A stretch of 64,000 nucleotides of DNA. Origin: Candidatus Cryptobacteroides choladohippi. GTDB lineage: Bacteria; Bacteroidota; Bacteroidia; Bacteroidales; UBA932. The notes beneath the pieces are model-generated. The model was not told the origin of the DNA. It did no database searches and saw nothing but the letters and a program-made list of their open reading frames with translations. The stretch is from the NCBI GenBank assembly GCA_018065985.1, contig JAGHSF010000059.1:1-64000 (forward strand). The letters are read 5' to 3'. The position numbers were made by a program, and so were the translations under genes. Positions 26,462 to 35,589 of the stretch are shown piece after piece (within the stretch, counting starts at the first letter, position 1; each line of letters opens with the position of its first letter).

Positions 26462-26760
26462 CTTAATCCGACTACTCGGATAAGAACTCTTTGATTTTAC
26501 ATGCATCAGAAGGAATCCTGAACGTCAGAGCTTCTGACATATGAGGAGAAAAGTTGATGCAGATGATTCCAGAATAGGGTTCCGCTTATGCTAGCGGTAA
26601 CTAAAATGGTGTGGAATTCAGGTTGTCGTGAGACATCCTTGGTACTTTAAGGTATAATCGGAACTCCTCCTGGAATTATTCTTCAAGATCGGCAATCATA
26701 TCATTCTGCGTTCGGCATCTTCTGTATTTTTTCATGACAGACGGAGATACCGTTTTTTTT
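26462..26760 (+). ncRNA. Candidate structured non-coding RNA, family unassigned
   Basis: No convincing ORF; own -7 box; hairpins ATCCGA-CTAC-TCGGAT, TGCATCA..TGATGCA enclosing GTCAGA-GCT-TCTGAC, GATTCCA..TGGAATT enclosing GTTCCGCT-TATGCT-AGCGGTAAC, GGTTGTC-GTGA-GACATCC; ends in ACGG-AGATA-CCGT-T8. Confidence 0.6.
26741..26760 (+). terminator. Short intrinsic terminator ACGG-AGATA-CCGTTTTTTTT
   Basis: 4-bp GC stem followed by T run, immediately before the CYTH gene promoter (TATATTTG 26763-26770). Confidence 0.55.
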
Positions 26761-26789
26761 GTTATATTTGAGAAGGACAGCACAGTCAC

Positions 26790-27266
26790 ATGGCACAGGA
26801 GATCGAGAAGAAATTCCTCATCAGGGAGGATTGCAGGCAGGAAGCCTTCGATGCGATACGCATCACCCAGGGCTATCTTTCATCGGCCCCGGAGCGGACC
26901 GTGCGCGTCCGCGTGAAAGGCGGCAGGGGATTCATCACCGTCAAGGGAAAGGGCAGCGCATCAGGAGCATCCCGCTTCGAGTGGGAGAAGGAAATCCCGG
27001 TTGACGATGCCAGGGCCCTCCTCGAACTTGCAGAGCCGGGAGTGATAGACAAGACACGCTATCTTGTGAGGAACACCGACGGCGTGCACGTCTGGGAAGT
27101 TGACGAATTCTACGGCGACAACGCCGGGCTCACCATCGCCGAGATCGAACTCTCTGACGAGAACGAGCCCTTCGACAAGCCCGACTGGCTTGGAGATGAG
27201 GTCACCTCAGACCCCAGGTACTACAACGCGATGCTGGTGAAGAACCCTTACAAGAACTGGAAATGA
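26790..27266 (+). CDS. CYTH-domain protein (triphosphate tunnel enzyme family)
   Basis: 158 aa; MAQEIEKKFLI (ExExK motif), RTVRVRVKGGRGFITVKGKG, IAEIEL. Confidence 0.93.
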   Translation: MAQEIEKKFLIREDCRQEAFDAIRITQGYLSSAPERTVRVRVKGGRGFITVKGKGSASGASRFEWEKEIPVDDARALLELAEPGVIDKTRYLVRNTDGVHVWEVDEFYGDNAGLTIAEIELSDENEPFDKPDWLGDEVTSDPRYYNAMLVKNPYKNWK

Positions 27267-27296
27267 CTGCTGGCCGGTAGCCAGCGTATTTGACTC

Positions 27297-28682
27297 ATGA
27301 TAGAAGTTGATGCCAGAATCCATGACCGCTACTCCCTCGAGTTCAAGATGGGGTTTGTTGCCGGCAGCCAGCCTGAGGAGCGTGACTTCAAGGTAGGCAT
27401 GTGGATCTTCGTGCCTTCGGTGCTGGACATAACCCCGGCATCATTCACCCCGTCAGAGTTCTACCGCTGCGTCAAGTCGAACATACGCCTCATGACACCG
27501 CAGTTCCGCCTTTGCGACATCGTCGGCGGGAAGGCAGCCCCGCTTGGCAATGTCATATCCGCCTCTGACAGCGACTATGAATATCAGCTGAAACTTTTCT
27601 GCGCCATTGTGAAAAGCTCGCTGAGGGCGCAGGTCAAAGTGATCCTTGCCGCGTCTGAAAACGGACGCAAGGCTCTTTGTGAGGCACTTGTCGCCGACAT
27701 CCGCGCAATCTTCGGCGCCGTTGACGGCCTGCGTGCCTCGGAAACCGGCCGCAATCACACCGACTGCCATGACTACTGCAACGAGTTCCTGATGAACATA
27801 GTGGCCCAGGGCTGCATCAAAATCTATCTGGCAGGCAGGAACTCCGACATTGCGGCGCTGCTGCATGAGGTCGACGGACGCCGGGAAGCCGGCGGGTTCC
27901 CGAAGATATGCGCCGGCTCCGAGGACGGCAATGCCGCTTTCCTGCACCGCCGTGGCGTCCTGAAGAAATATGTCGAGAGCCTTCTGTATCTGCGCGTTCC
28001 AAAAAAGCGTGATGGCGTGTTTGCGGAGCAGGCATACTTCAGCCTTGCAGCCGGCCTTGCAATGATCTTTGCGACAGTGGTGGCCTGGGCTTTCCAAAGG
28101 CATTTCGGCAATCTGACCTGGCCTCTTTTCATTGCGCTGATAATCAGCTATATGCTGAAAGACCGCATAAAGGAGCTCATGCGTTTCTGGTTTGCCCATC
28201 GCCTCAGTGACCGCTACTATGACAACAGGGCCAGGATGAGCATCCACGGCACCGACATAGGCGTCCTGAAGGAGGCCTTCGACTTCATTCCCCAGAACAG
28301 GGTCCCTTCGGATGTGGATGCCTTGCGTAACAGCTCCCATCTCTTTACCGCCGAGAATCATTTCTCCGACGAGAACGTGCTCCTCTACCGCAAGAAGGTC
28401 CATCTCGACCGTGAAAGGATGGACAAGGTCAGCACATACAGCTTCAGCGGCGTCAACGACATCATACGCCTGCAGGTGCGCCCCTTCCTCAGAAAGATGG
28501 ATGATCCCGGCCAGACCTTCTATCTGCTGGATGGTCAGGATGAGCTGCAGGCCGTTGCATGCAGCAAGGAATACCACATCAACATAGTTCTCCAGTACCG
28601 CTACGGTGTCACCACCGAATACAAAAGATTCCGTCTGACGCTTGACCGTGACGGAATCAAAAATCTTGAAGCTATTCTGTAG
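27297..28682 (+). CDS. Membrane protein of unknown function
   Basis: 461 aa; two central TM helices (YFSLAAGLAMIFATVVAW, LTWPLFIALIISYMLKD) between two soluble domains; no family recognised. Confidence 0.8.
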   Translation: MIEVDARIHDRYSLEFKMGFVAGSQPEERDFKVGMWIFVPSVLDITPASFTPSEFYRCVKSNIRLMTPQFRLCDIVGGKAAPLGNVISASDSDYEYQLKLFCAIVKSSLRAQVKVILAASENGRKALCEALVADIRAIFGAVDGLRASETGRNHTDCHDYCNEFLMNIVAQGCIKIYLAGRNSDIAALLHEVDGRREAGGFPKICAGSEDGNAAFLHRRGVLKKYVESLLYLRVPKKRDGVFAEQAYFSLAAGLAMIFATVVAWAFQRHFGNLTWPLFIALIISYMLKDRIKELMRFWFAHRLSDRYYDNRARMSIHGTDIGVLKEAFDFIPQNRVPSDVDALRNSSHLFTAENHFSDENVLLYRKKVHLDRERMDKVSTYSFSGVNDIIRLQVRPFLRKMDDPGQTFYLLDGQDELQAVACSKEYHINIVLQYRYGVTTEYKRFRLTLDRDGIKNLEAIL

Positions 28683-28733
28683 TACGCTCGCTAGCAGTTC
28701 GCGACCAACGGTCGCCGAAGGTCGCCGGGGGAC

Positions 28734-28822
28734 GTTACGGGGGCAGAGCCCCCGTCAAAAGGTGTCAACGGCGCAGCCGTTACGGGGGCGGGCCTCCGTC
28801 AAAAGCCGTTAACGGCGCAGCC
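28734..28822. repeat. Two ~45-bp tandem units of paired GC-rich hairpins
   Basis: Units 28734-28778 and 28779-28822: GTTACGGGGGC(AGA/GG)GCC(C/T)CCGTCAAAAG...AACGGCGCAGCC. Confidence 0.8.
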
Positions 28823-28823
28823 G

Positions 28824-29861
28824 CTAGACCTCAGGTGCGGAATCAAATTCCTTCAGGAAACGCATATCGTTCTCGAAATAGTGGCGCAGGTCGTTGACCT
28901 GCCACTTGAGCATGGCGATGCGCTCAAGACCCATGCCGAATGCGAATCCGCTGTATTTCTTTGAATCGATGCCGCTGGCCTCGAGGACGTTGGGGTCCAC
29001 CATGCCGGCGCCGAGGATCTCGAGCCAGCCTGTTCCCTTGCAGATGTTGCAACCCTTGCCGTGGCAGATGTTGCAGCTTACGTCAACCTCTGTAGAGGGC
29101 TCGGTGAAGGGGAAGTATGAGGGCCTCATCCTGATCTGTGTGTCGGGGCCGAACATTTCTCGTGCGAACAGAAGCAGAGCCTGCTTGAGGTCGGCGAAGG
29201 TGACGTTCTCATCGATGTAAAGGCCTTCCACCTGATGGAAGATGCAGTGCGCACGTGCGCTGATTGCCTCGTTGCGGAACACACGTCCGGGGCAGATGAC
29301 ACGGATGGGAAGTCCCATGCTCTCCATCGAACGTACCTGCACGCTTGAAGTGTGGGTGCGCAGAAGGATGGGATTGAGATGCCCTGCGCTAACGAAGAAG
29401 GTGTCCTGCATGTCGCGGGCAGGGTGGTTGGGAGGGAAATTGAGAGCCTCGAACACATGGTAGTCGTCTTCGATCTCAGGTCCTTCGGCCACGTCGTAGC
29501 CGAACTTGCGGAAGATGTCCACAATCTCCTGACGGACAATGCTTACAGGGTGACGGGAACCGAGCTCGAAGTTGTCTCCCGGCATGCTGAGATCCTGCTT
29601 GGGAGCGCTTGCAGCCGCACTTTCGCTAATCGTTGACTTGAGCTCGTCAATCTTTGACTGAACGGTGTTCTTAAGTTCGTTGAGGGGCTTTCCGAATTCC
29701 TTCTTGAACTCCTTGTCCATCGTACGGAACTCATCGAAGAGGGCGGTTACCGAACCCTTCTTTCCAAGGAAGGCAATCCTTGCGTCCTCTATGTCCTTCT
29801 GTGTCTTGCACACGAGCTTGCCAAGTTCGGCAAGTATCCTGTCTATATCTTCACGTGTCAT
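28824..29861 (-). CDS. pheS: Phenylalanyl-tRNA synthetase alpha subunit
   Basis: 345 aa; class II motifs (HPARDMQDTFFV, RTHTSSVQVRSM, YFPFTEPSTEVDV, GFAFGMGLERIAML). Confidence 0.97.
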   Translation of the reverse strand: MTREDIDRILAELGKLVCKTQKDIEDARIAFLGKKGSVTALFDEFRTMDKEFKKEFGKPLNELKNTVQSKIDELKSTISESAAASAPKQDLSMPGDNFELGSRHPVSIVRQEIVDIFRKFGYDVAEGPEIEDDYHVFEALNFPPNHPARDMQDTFFVSAGHLNPILLRTHTSSVQVRSMESMGLPIRVICPGRVFRNEAISARAHCIFHQVEGLYIDENVTFADLKQALLLFAREMFGPDTQIRMRPSYFPFTEPSTEVDVSCNICHGKGCNICKGTGWLEILGAGMVDPNVLEASGIDSKKYSGFAFGMGLERIAMLKWQVNDLRHYFENDMRFLKEFDSAPEV

Positions 29862-29864
29862 ATT

Positions 29865-30263
29865 CTAGTTGTTTCTTTTTGCATTTCTTTTGTCTCTTGC
29901 CTTCTTCTCCTTGGCCGCACCGCTCTTGAGATACTTTTCCCACTGGCTCTCGTCAAATACCTTTTCGAAAGCGGCGTAGGTCTTGTCCATCCACTTGTCC
30001 TGAGCCATGACAAAGAGGTCGGCGTTGCTTACCTTGCTCTGGTTGAGCTCCTTGAGCTCGTCCATCATGCCCTTGTAGTTTGCCGTGAGGATGGAGTCGA
30101 CGTAGAAGACCTGCCAGTCCTCGAGCTTCAGATTCTCGGCATGGTGCTCTACCTCCCTCTCTATTGCTTCGGCAAGTTTCTTCTCCTGTTCCTCCTCGCT
30201 CATCTGCTGTGCAAAAACACCCAGAGGCAAGAGGAAAAGTACGAGACTAACAAAAAATTTCAT
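29865..30263 (-). CDS. Secreted hypothetical protein
   Basis: Start at MKFFVSLVLFLLPLGVFAQ; charged helical protein of ~132 aa. Confidence 0.8.
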   Translation of the reverse strand: MKFFVSLVLFLLPLGVFAQQMSEEEQEKKLAEAIEREVEHHAENLKLEDWQVFYVDSILTANYKGMMDELKELNQSKVSNADLFVMAQDKWMDKTYAAFEKVFDESQWEKYLKSGAAKEKKARDKRNAKRNN

Positions 30264-30308
30264 AGATTTGCAATTGTCAATCTGCAAATTTAATAAAGAA
30301 AACATAAA

Positions 30309-32012
30309 ATGAGAAAATTTCTGTTTGCCACGCTTGCTCTCGCAACGTTGCTGAGTTTCCGTGCGGGTGCCTGCACCAACGTCATAATCACGAAGGGCGC
30401 CAGTTCAGACGGATCCTGCATGGTTTCCTATGCTGCCGACTCGCACTGGCTCTACGGCGAACTGTATTTCAATCCCGCTGCCGACCATGCAAGGGGATCA
30501 AAGCTTCCCATCGTGGAGTGGGACACATACAAGCCCCTCGGATCGATAGCGCAGGTGGAGCATACCTGCCAGACCATGGGCAACATGAACGAGCATCAGC
30601 TCATCATAGCCGAGACCACCTGGGGCGGCCGTGACGAGTTGTCAGACCCGGCCGGCATCATGGACTACGGCAGCCTCATTTACGTGACCCTGCAGCGTGC
30701 AGAGACGGCTCGTGAGGCCATCCAGACCATAGTCGGGCTCGCAAACGAATACGGATACCCCTCAAGCGGCGAGACCTTCAGCATCGCTGACAAGGACGAG
30801 GCCTGGATCATGGACCTCATTGGCAAGGGACCCGACAACAAGGGCATAGTGTGGGTTGCGCGCCGCATACCCGACGGTTACGTCTGCGCACATGCAAACC
30901 TCTGCCGCATAACCACTTTCCCCTGGGATGACCCCGACAACTGCCTCTTTGCACCCGACGTTGCCGAGTTTGCCCGCAGCAAGGGATGGTACAGCGGCCC
31001 CGACGAGGAGTTCAGTTTCAGGGCGGCATACTGCCAGCTCGACTTCGGCGAGGTGCGTGGCTGCGACGGCCGTGTCTGGAGCGCATTCAACACCTTGGGC
31101 AAGGGCAGTTTCACATATGAGAAGGACGGGCAGGAAGTGACCATGCCTGCCGACGGCTGGCTCGACTATGCCATGGGCTACGACCTGGAAGGCGAGCTGC
31201 CCCTGTGGGTGAAACCTGCTGCGAAAGTCACCCCGAAGACCCTTGCCGACGTCATGCGCGACCACTTCGAGGGCACTCCCATGGACATGCGCACCGACAT
31301 AGGCGCAGGTGGCAATGCCTGCCCTTACCGCTGGCGTCCCATGGACTTCGAGTGGGAGGGCGAGACTTATGTCAACGAGCGCGCCATCGCCACCCAGCAG
31401 ACTGGCTTCTGGTTCGTGGCCCAGGCCCGCGGATGGCTCCCTGATGCCGTTGGCGCTCTTGTGTGGTTTGGCGTCGATGATGCTGCAACCTCTTATCTTA
31501 CACCTGTTTATGTAAGTTCTACCGAGGTTCCCGAGTGCTTCCGCGAGGGCAACGGCGACCTCCTCCACTACAGCCCCACCTCTGCATTCTGGATGTGCAA
31601 CCGTGTCACCAATTCCTGCTACAGGATGTACAATCAGATGGAGCCCGTCGTGCGCAGGGAGATCGATGCATACGAATATGACATGATGTTCGACCGTGTT
31701 CCCAAGTTCGACGACCTTCTCTGCCGCACCCTTTCCAAAGGGGGCAGGCGTGCGTTGAAGAAGACCCGCAAGGCCATGACCGCCTTCAGTGTCGACAACG
31801 CCCAGAGGCAGTTCAGGAACTGGGTGGAACTCGAGGAGCTGCTCACCGTCAAGTTCATCGACGGCAACGTGAAGGCACAGGATGCCGACGGCAAGTTCCT
31901 TCATTCACAGTATCATGCCGGAACTCCCGAAGGTCTGGAGCAGCCCGGCTACACAGACTTCTGGAAGAAGGCGGTCGCCTGGTTCCACGGAAAAACGGTA
32001 AAGGTTCAGTAA
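30309..32012 (+). CDS. C69-family dipeptidase
   Basis: 567 aa; signal then ACTNVIITKGASSDGSCMVSYAADSH. Confidence 0.93.
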   Translation: MRKFLFATLALATLLSFRAGACTNVIITKGASSDGSCMVSYAADSHWLYGELYFNPAADHARGSKLPIVEWDTYKPLGSIAQVEHTCQTMGNMNEHQLIIAETTWGGRDELSDPAGIMDYGSLIYVTLQRAETAREAIQTIVGLANEYGYPSSGETFSIADKDEAWIMDLIGKGPDNKGIVWVARRIPDGYVCAHANLCRITTFPWDDPDNCLFAPDVAEFARSKGWYSGPDEEFSFRAAYCQLDFGEVRGCDGRVWSAFNTLGKGSFTYEKDGQEVTMPADGWLDYAMGYDLEGELPLWVKPAAKVTPKTLADVMRDHFEGTPMDMRTDIGAGGNACPYRWRPMDFEWEGETYVNERAIATQQTGFWFVAQARGWLPDAVGALVWFGVDDAATSYLTPVYVSSTEVPECFREGNGDLLHYSPTSAFWMCNRVTNSCYRMYNQMEPVVRREIDAYEYDMMFDRVPKFDDLLCRTLSKGGRRALKKTRKAMTAFSVDNAQRQFRNWVELEELLTVKFIDGNVKAQDADGKFLHSQYHAGTPEGLEQPGYTDFWKKAVAWFHGKTVKVQ

Positions 32013-32013
32013 G

Positions 32014-32460
32014 ATGCTTCTGTCAAAAAGAATAGCGGTTTGCCTCAATCTGGCTGCATGCAAGCTCAAACAGTATACCGCAGCCCAGCTGAAGCGTTGC
32101 AATGTAGGTCTCACTCCCGAGCAGTTCCTGCTCATCGACATCCTCTGGAACCAGGGTCCCATGTCTCAGCAGAGCGTGGCCGACCTCATGCAGAAGGACA
32201 AGAACTCCATCACCAAGCTGGTGGATGCTCTCGAGAAGAAGGGTCTTGTGATGCGTAAGAAGGATGTGACCGACAGGCGCTCGAACCTTATCGTGCTCAC
32301 TTCCGAAGCCGAGGATCTGAAATTCGGTGCGAAGGAGACAGGCATCTCCATACTCGACAGCATCCTCGAGGGAATCAGCGAGGAGGAACTGGAGAACTTC
32401 CTCGGCACGCTTGCCAAGCTTACGGGAAACATGGAGCTGAAGATTCTGAGCGAGGGCTAG
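32014..32460 (+). CDS. MarR-family regulator
   Basis: 148 aa; winged HTH SQQSVADLMQKDKNSITKLVDALEKKGLVMRKKDVTDRRSNLIVLT. Confidence 0.94.
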   Translation: MLLSKRIAVCLNLAACKLKQYTAAQLKRCNVGLTPEQFLLIDILWNQGPMSQQSVADLMQKDKNSITKLVDALEKKGLVMRKKDVTDRRSNLIVLTSEAEDLKFGAKETGISILDSILEGISEEELENFLGTLAKLTGNMELKILSEG

Positions 32461-34259
32461 CAGCTCTCGTCGAGAATCTCTGCAATATCCTTTACCGGGC
32501 GGTCGGCGTATCGTCCGAATGTGCTCATGCACAGGGGACAGCCGGTGGCTATGGCATCGGGTGCATCCTTGACAAGGTCATCCAGGGCATTCCTGGTCAT
32601 CGCCTCCCTCTGGGCGAATCCCAGCGTCAGACTTCCAAGGCTGCCGCCGCAGCATATGCTCTCTGCATGGTTGTGGCCGGCTTCCCTGAGCTCGGCACAG
32701 CGTCCCAGCAGATCCCTTGGCGCTTCGTAGATGCCGCTGCCGCGTCCCAGTTCGCAGGGGTCATGCCAGACCACTGAACCGCTGCCTTTGACGGGCGAGA
32801 GCTTGCCCAGCCTGACAAGTTCGTCGAAGTACTGGCTGTGGTGTATCACCCTCACTCCGGGAAGGCTGTAGTGCTCCCTGAAGATCTTGTAGCATATGGG
32901 GCAGCTGAGTATCAGCGTGTGGGCGCGGGATTCGCTGATGATCTGCTCGTTCTTGCGTATCAGCTGCTTGGCCTCGCCTATCTTTCCTGCGGTGAGCATG
33001 GGCCTTCCGCAGCACAGTCCGCCGTCGCGGTCCATCCACACATAGTTGACCCCGGCCTTTTTCAGCACCGACTCCACCGCCCTGGGAATGCGGGGCGTGA
33101 GCTGGGTCATGCAGCCGGCAAAGTACAGGACCTTGGACCCTCTGGCCGCGTCTGCGAGCGGACGGGTGTCTATCCCGGAGTAGTCCTGCTCTATGCTGTA
33201 GCGTCGGGTGGCACGCTGGGCCATGCGCAGCGTCGGTCCTTCTACGCCCACCTGGCATACCGCCTGGCATTTGCCGCACAGCAGGCACTTGTCGCTTATC
33301 TCGTCCACGCGTTTTTCGTGTCCGCGCCTGATGTGCCTGTTGAGGTACACGGTGCAGTCCTTCAGATTGGCCTTCTTCACGCTCATGGGGCATGCGTCGA
33401 TGCACACGCCGCAGCTCGGGCAGCTGAAGATCTCGGCACGGGCAAATCCTCTGCGGGCGTGGCGTATGCGGAGCCCGGCGTTGCGCATGGGAATCAGCAG
33501 CATCTCTGCCGGAATGTGCATGTAGCGGGTGAACGGCAGCACGAACATGAATACGCCCAGCGCTATGGAATATGCCCACCAGGTGGGGAGCATGTTGAAC
33601 TCGTTGCCGAGGAACTGCCTTGCCATCCAGTTGAGCGGAATGGTCATGAAGGAACCGCCGCTGATATGGGCTGTAAAGCCCTCTGCCAGCCATCTGAGCG
33701 GAAATATGGCCCACAGGGCATACTGGCCTATGAGATCGAGGAAAGACGGCCTCGTGGTCCTTCTCATGCCGAATATGAGCGAGCGGAAGCGCTTGATGAC
33801 CGCCAGTGCTATGCCCACCAGCACCACAAGCAGGAAAAAGTCCATCAGGAAGAAGAGTACCGAGCCTTTCACGGTGCTGTCGGCCTCTGCCACGAAGTAG
33901 TTGAAGAAGATGGGGTAGTAGAAGAACTTTATGCGCTCAGGCACGAAGAGGATCACCTCCACATGGCCCAGCACTATTAGCATGAACCATCCGAAGGCTA
34001 TGCTTGAGTGCATGAAGCCCAGCATGGGGTTGCGCTTCCACAGCTTGACATGCAGCAGACAGTTGAGAAAGATGTCCTTCACGTTCTTCACCGCCGTTTC
34101 CGGGGTGATGAGGGACTTGTAGAACTGAAGCCTGTCCTCCCTCGGGAGCTGCAGAAGTATCTTCAATATACCGTAGATGCAGTAGCCGAACACGAAGAAC
34201 ATTCCTGCCAGGAAGGGCAGGACGAAGGGGTGGAATCCTGATGCTATCCTGTCTATCAT
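32457..34259 (-). CDS. HdrD/HdrE-like membrane Fe-S protein
   Basis: Start at MIDRIASGFHPF; NarI-like TM region, CPSCGVCIDACP and CLLCGKCQAVC clusters, CCGRPM and CCGGSLG CCG motifs. Confidence 0.9.
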   Translation of the reverse strand: MIDRIASGFHPFVLPFLAGMFFVFGYCIYGILKILLQLPREDRLQFYKSLITPETAVKNVKDIFLNCLLHVKLWKRNPMLGFMHSSIAFGWFMLIVLGHVEVILFVPERIKFFYYPIFFNYFVAEADSTVKGSVLFFLMDFFLLVVLVGIALAVIKRFRSLIFGMRRTTRPSFLDLIGQYALWAIFPLRWLAEGFTAHISGGSFMTIPLNWMARQFLGNEFNMLPTWWAYSIALGVFMFVLPFTRYMHIPAEMLLIPMRNAGLRIRHARRGFARAEIFSCPSCGVCIDACPMSVKKANLKDCTVYLNRHIRRGHEKRVDEISDKCLLCGKCQAVCQVGVEGPTLRMAQRATRRYSIEQDYSGIDTRPLADAARGSKVLYFAGCMTQLTPRIPRAVESVLKKAGVNYVWMDRDGGLCCGRPMLTAGKIGEAKQLIRKNEQIISESRAHTLILSCPICYKIFREHYSLPGVRVIHHSQYFDELVRLGKLSPVKGSGSVVWHDPCELGRGSGIYEAPRDLLGRCAELREAGHNHAESICCGGSLGSLTLGFAQREAMTRNALDDLVKDAPDAIATGCPLCMSTFGRYADRPVKDIAEILDESC

Positions 34260-34579
34260 TTCTTTTCGTATGTTCTGCAGATGCTGAGAATGAGATGGCG
34301 GGTGTTGATGCCTCTGGGGCATACCATGGTGCATTTGCCGCAGAGCATGCAGCAGGAGAGCATCCCTGACACGTCAGTGCCGCGCTGCAGGCCGAGTATG
34401 ACCTTGCGCATGCTCATTCCGGAATACTGCCCGGCGGTGCAGGTGGCGCTGCAGCTTCCGCACGCCATGCATGTCTTCATGTCCGGCTCCAGCCTTTCGA
34501 TCTTCCTGTACAACGAGAGGTCGGCCCTGTCAAGATCGATGGTCGAGCTTGGGGAAAGTCTGAATCCGAATTCCATCAT
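34256..34579 (-). CDS. HdrC-like 4Fe-4S protein
   Basis: Start at MMEFGFRLS; CMACGSCSATCTAGQ and CMLCGKCTMVCPRG; overlaps neighbours by 4 bp on each side. Confidence 0.9.
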   Translation of the reverse strand: MMEFGFRLSPSSTIDLDRADLSLYRKIERLEPDMKTCMACGSCSATCTAGQYSGMSMRKVILGLQRGTDVSGMLSCCMLCGKCTMVCPRGINTRHLILSICRTYEKK

Positions 34580-35586
34580 CTGCTGAGGTAATTGAATATG
34601 CTGAGTGCGGCGGCGCGGGCTTCCGCAACCGTCTCCGGAACCGTCTTGGTGCCTGTGCATGCTCCCGCGAAGAAGATTCCGGGCTTCTGCGACTCCAGAA
34701 TGCTGTAGATGTTGTCCTTGCTGCGCAGGAAACCGTCCGTATCGACTTCGACGTGCAGCATGTCGGCGATGCTCGTTGCAGACGGGTTGCACTGCATGCC
34801 CGCCATGAGGCAGAGGCAGTCCATCTGAATCTTGAGGGGCTTGCCGCTGAGCGTGTCCTCTGCCTTGACCTGCACGCGGCCGTCTATGGTCTCGCTGACC
34901 TCGCTGACGCGTCCGCGGATGAACCGGATGCCGTAGTCGCGCTGCGCGTTGAGGTAGAAGTCCTCGTATTTCTTGCCGAAGAGGCGAAGGTCCATATAGA
35001 AGCAGAAGACCTCGCAGCCGGGGAACTTCTCCTTGATCTCGATGGCCTGCTTGATGGCTGTCATGCAGCATACCTTGGAGCACTGGGTGTTGCCGGCCTT
35101 GATGTCCCTGGACCCTACGCAGTGCACGAAGCCGAAAACTTTCGGTTCCCTGGGGATGCGCAGGTCCTCGGCTCCGGCGAACCAGTTCTCGAGGTCCCTG
35201 TTGGTTATCACATGGTCATAGACCCCGTAGCCGTATTCCTCCTTCTTTGCGGCATCGAACAGCTTGAACCCGCTGGCAATGAGCACGGCGCGGCTGAGGA
35301 TGTTCACACCGTTCGAGAGCATTACGGCATAGCCGTCCTTCAGGCGGTTGATGCTCTGCACCGTGGTCTCCAGGAAGATGTTGGCTTCCCTGCAGCTTTC
35401 CACGAGTTTTGCAACCAGTTCCCTGGCCGGCGTCATGTCGGGGAACAGCCTGTGCCAGCAGGCAACGTGTCCGCCAAGGTGGTCGGACTGCTCCACGATT
35501 ATGGGACGCAGGCCCAGCGACAGCATTTGCCTGGCTGCTTCAAGTCCGGCGACTCCTCCGCCTATGATGATGACGTTCTCTTTCAT
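34576..35586 (-). CDS. HdrA-like FAD/NAD-binding oxidoreductase
   Basis: 336 aa; VIIIGGGVAGLEAARQM, FVHCVGSRD, CSKVCCMTAIKQAI. Confidence 0.92.
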   Translation of the reverse strand: MKENVIIIGGGVAGLEAARQMLSLGLRPIIVEQSDHLGGHVACWHRLFPDMTPARELVAKLVESCREANIFLETTVQSINRLKDGYAVMLSNGVNILSRAVLIASGFKLFDAAKKEEYGYGVYDHVITNRDLENWFAGAEDLRIPREPKVFGFVHCVGSRDIKAGNTQCSKVCCMTAIKQAIEIKEKFPGCEVFCFYMDLRLFGKKYEDFYLNAQRDYGIRFIRGRVSEVSETIDGRVQVKAEDTLSGKPLKIQMDCLCLMAGMQCNPSATSIADMLHVEVDTDGFLRSKDNIYSILESQKPGIFFAGACTGTKTVPETVAEARAAALSIFNYLSR

Positions 35587-35589
35587 AAA

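Noticed and set aside
26462-26760. tmRNA, RNase P RNA or SRP RNA identity for the ncRNA candidate
   Set aside because: No tRNA-like ends or TTCGA motif, no GAGGAAAGTCC-type RNase P core, no SRP tetraloop motif seen.
30762-31904. 380-aa minus ORF antisense to the C69 peptidase
   Set aside because: Peptidase motifs are clear on the plus strand.
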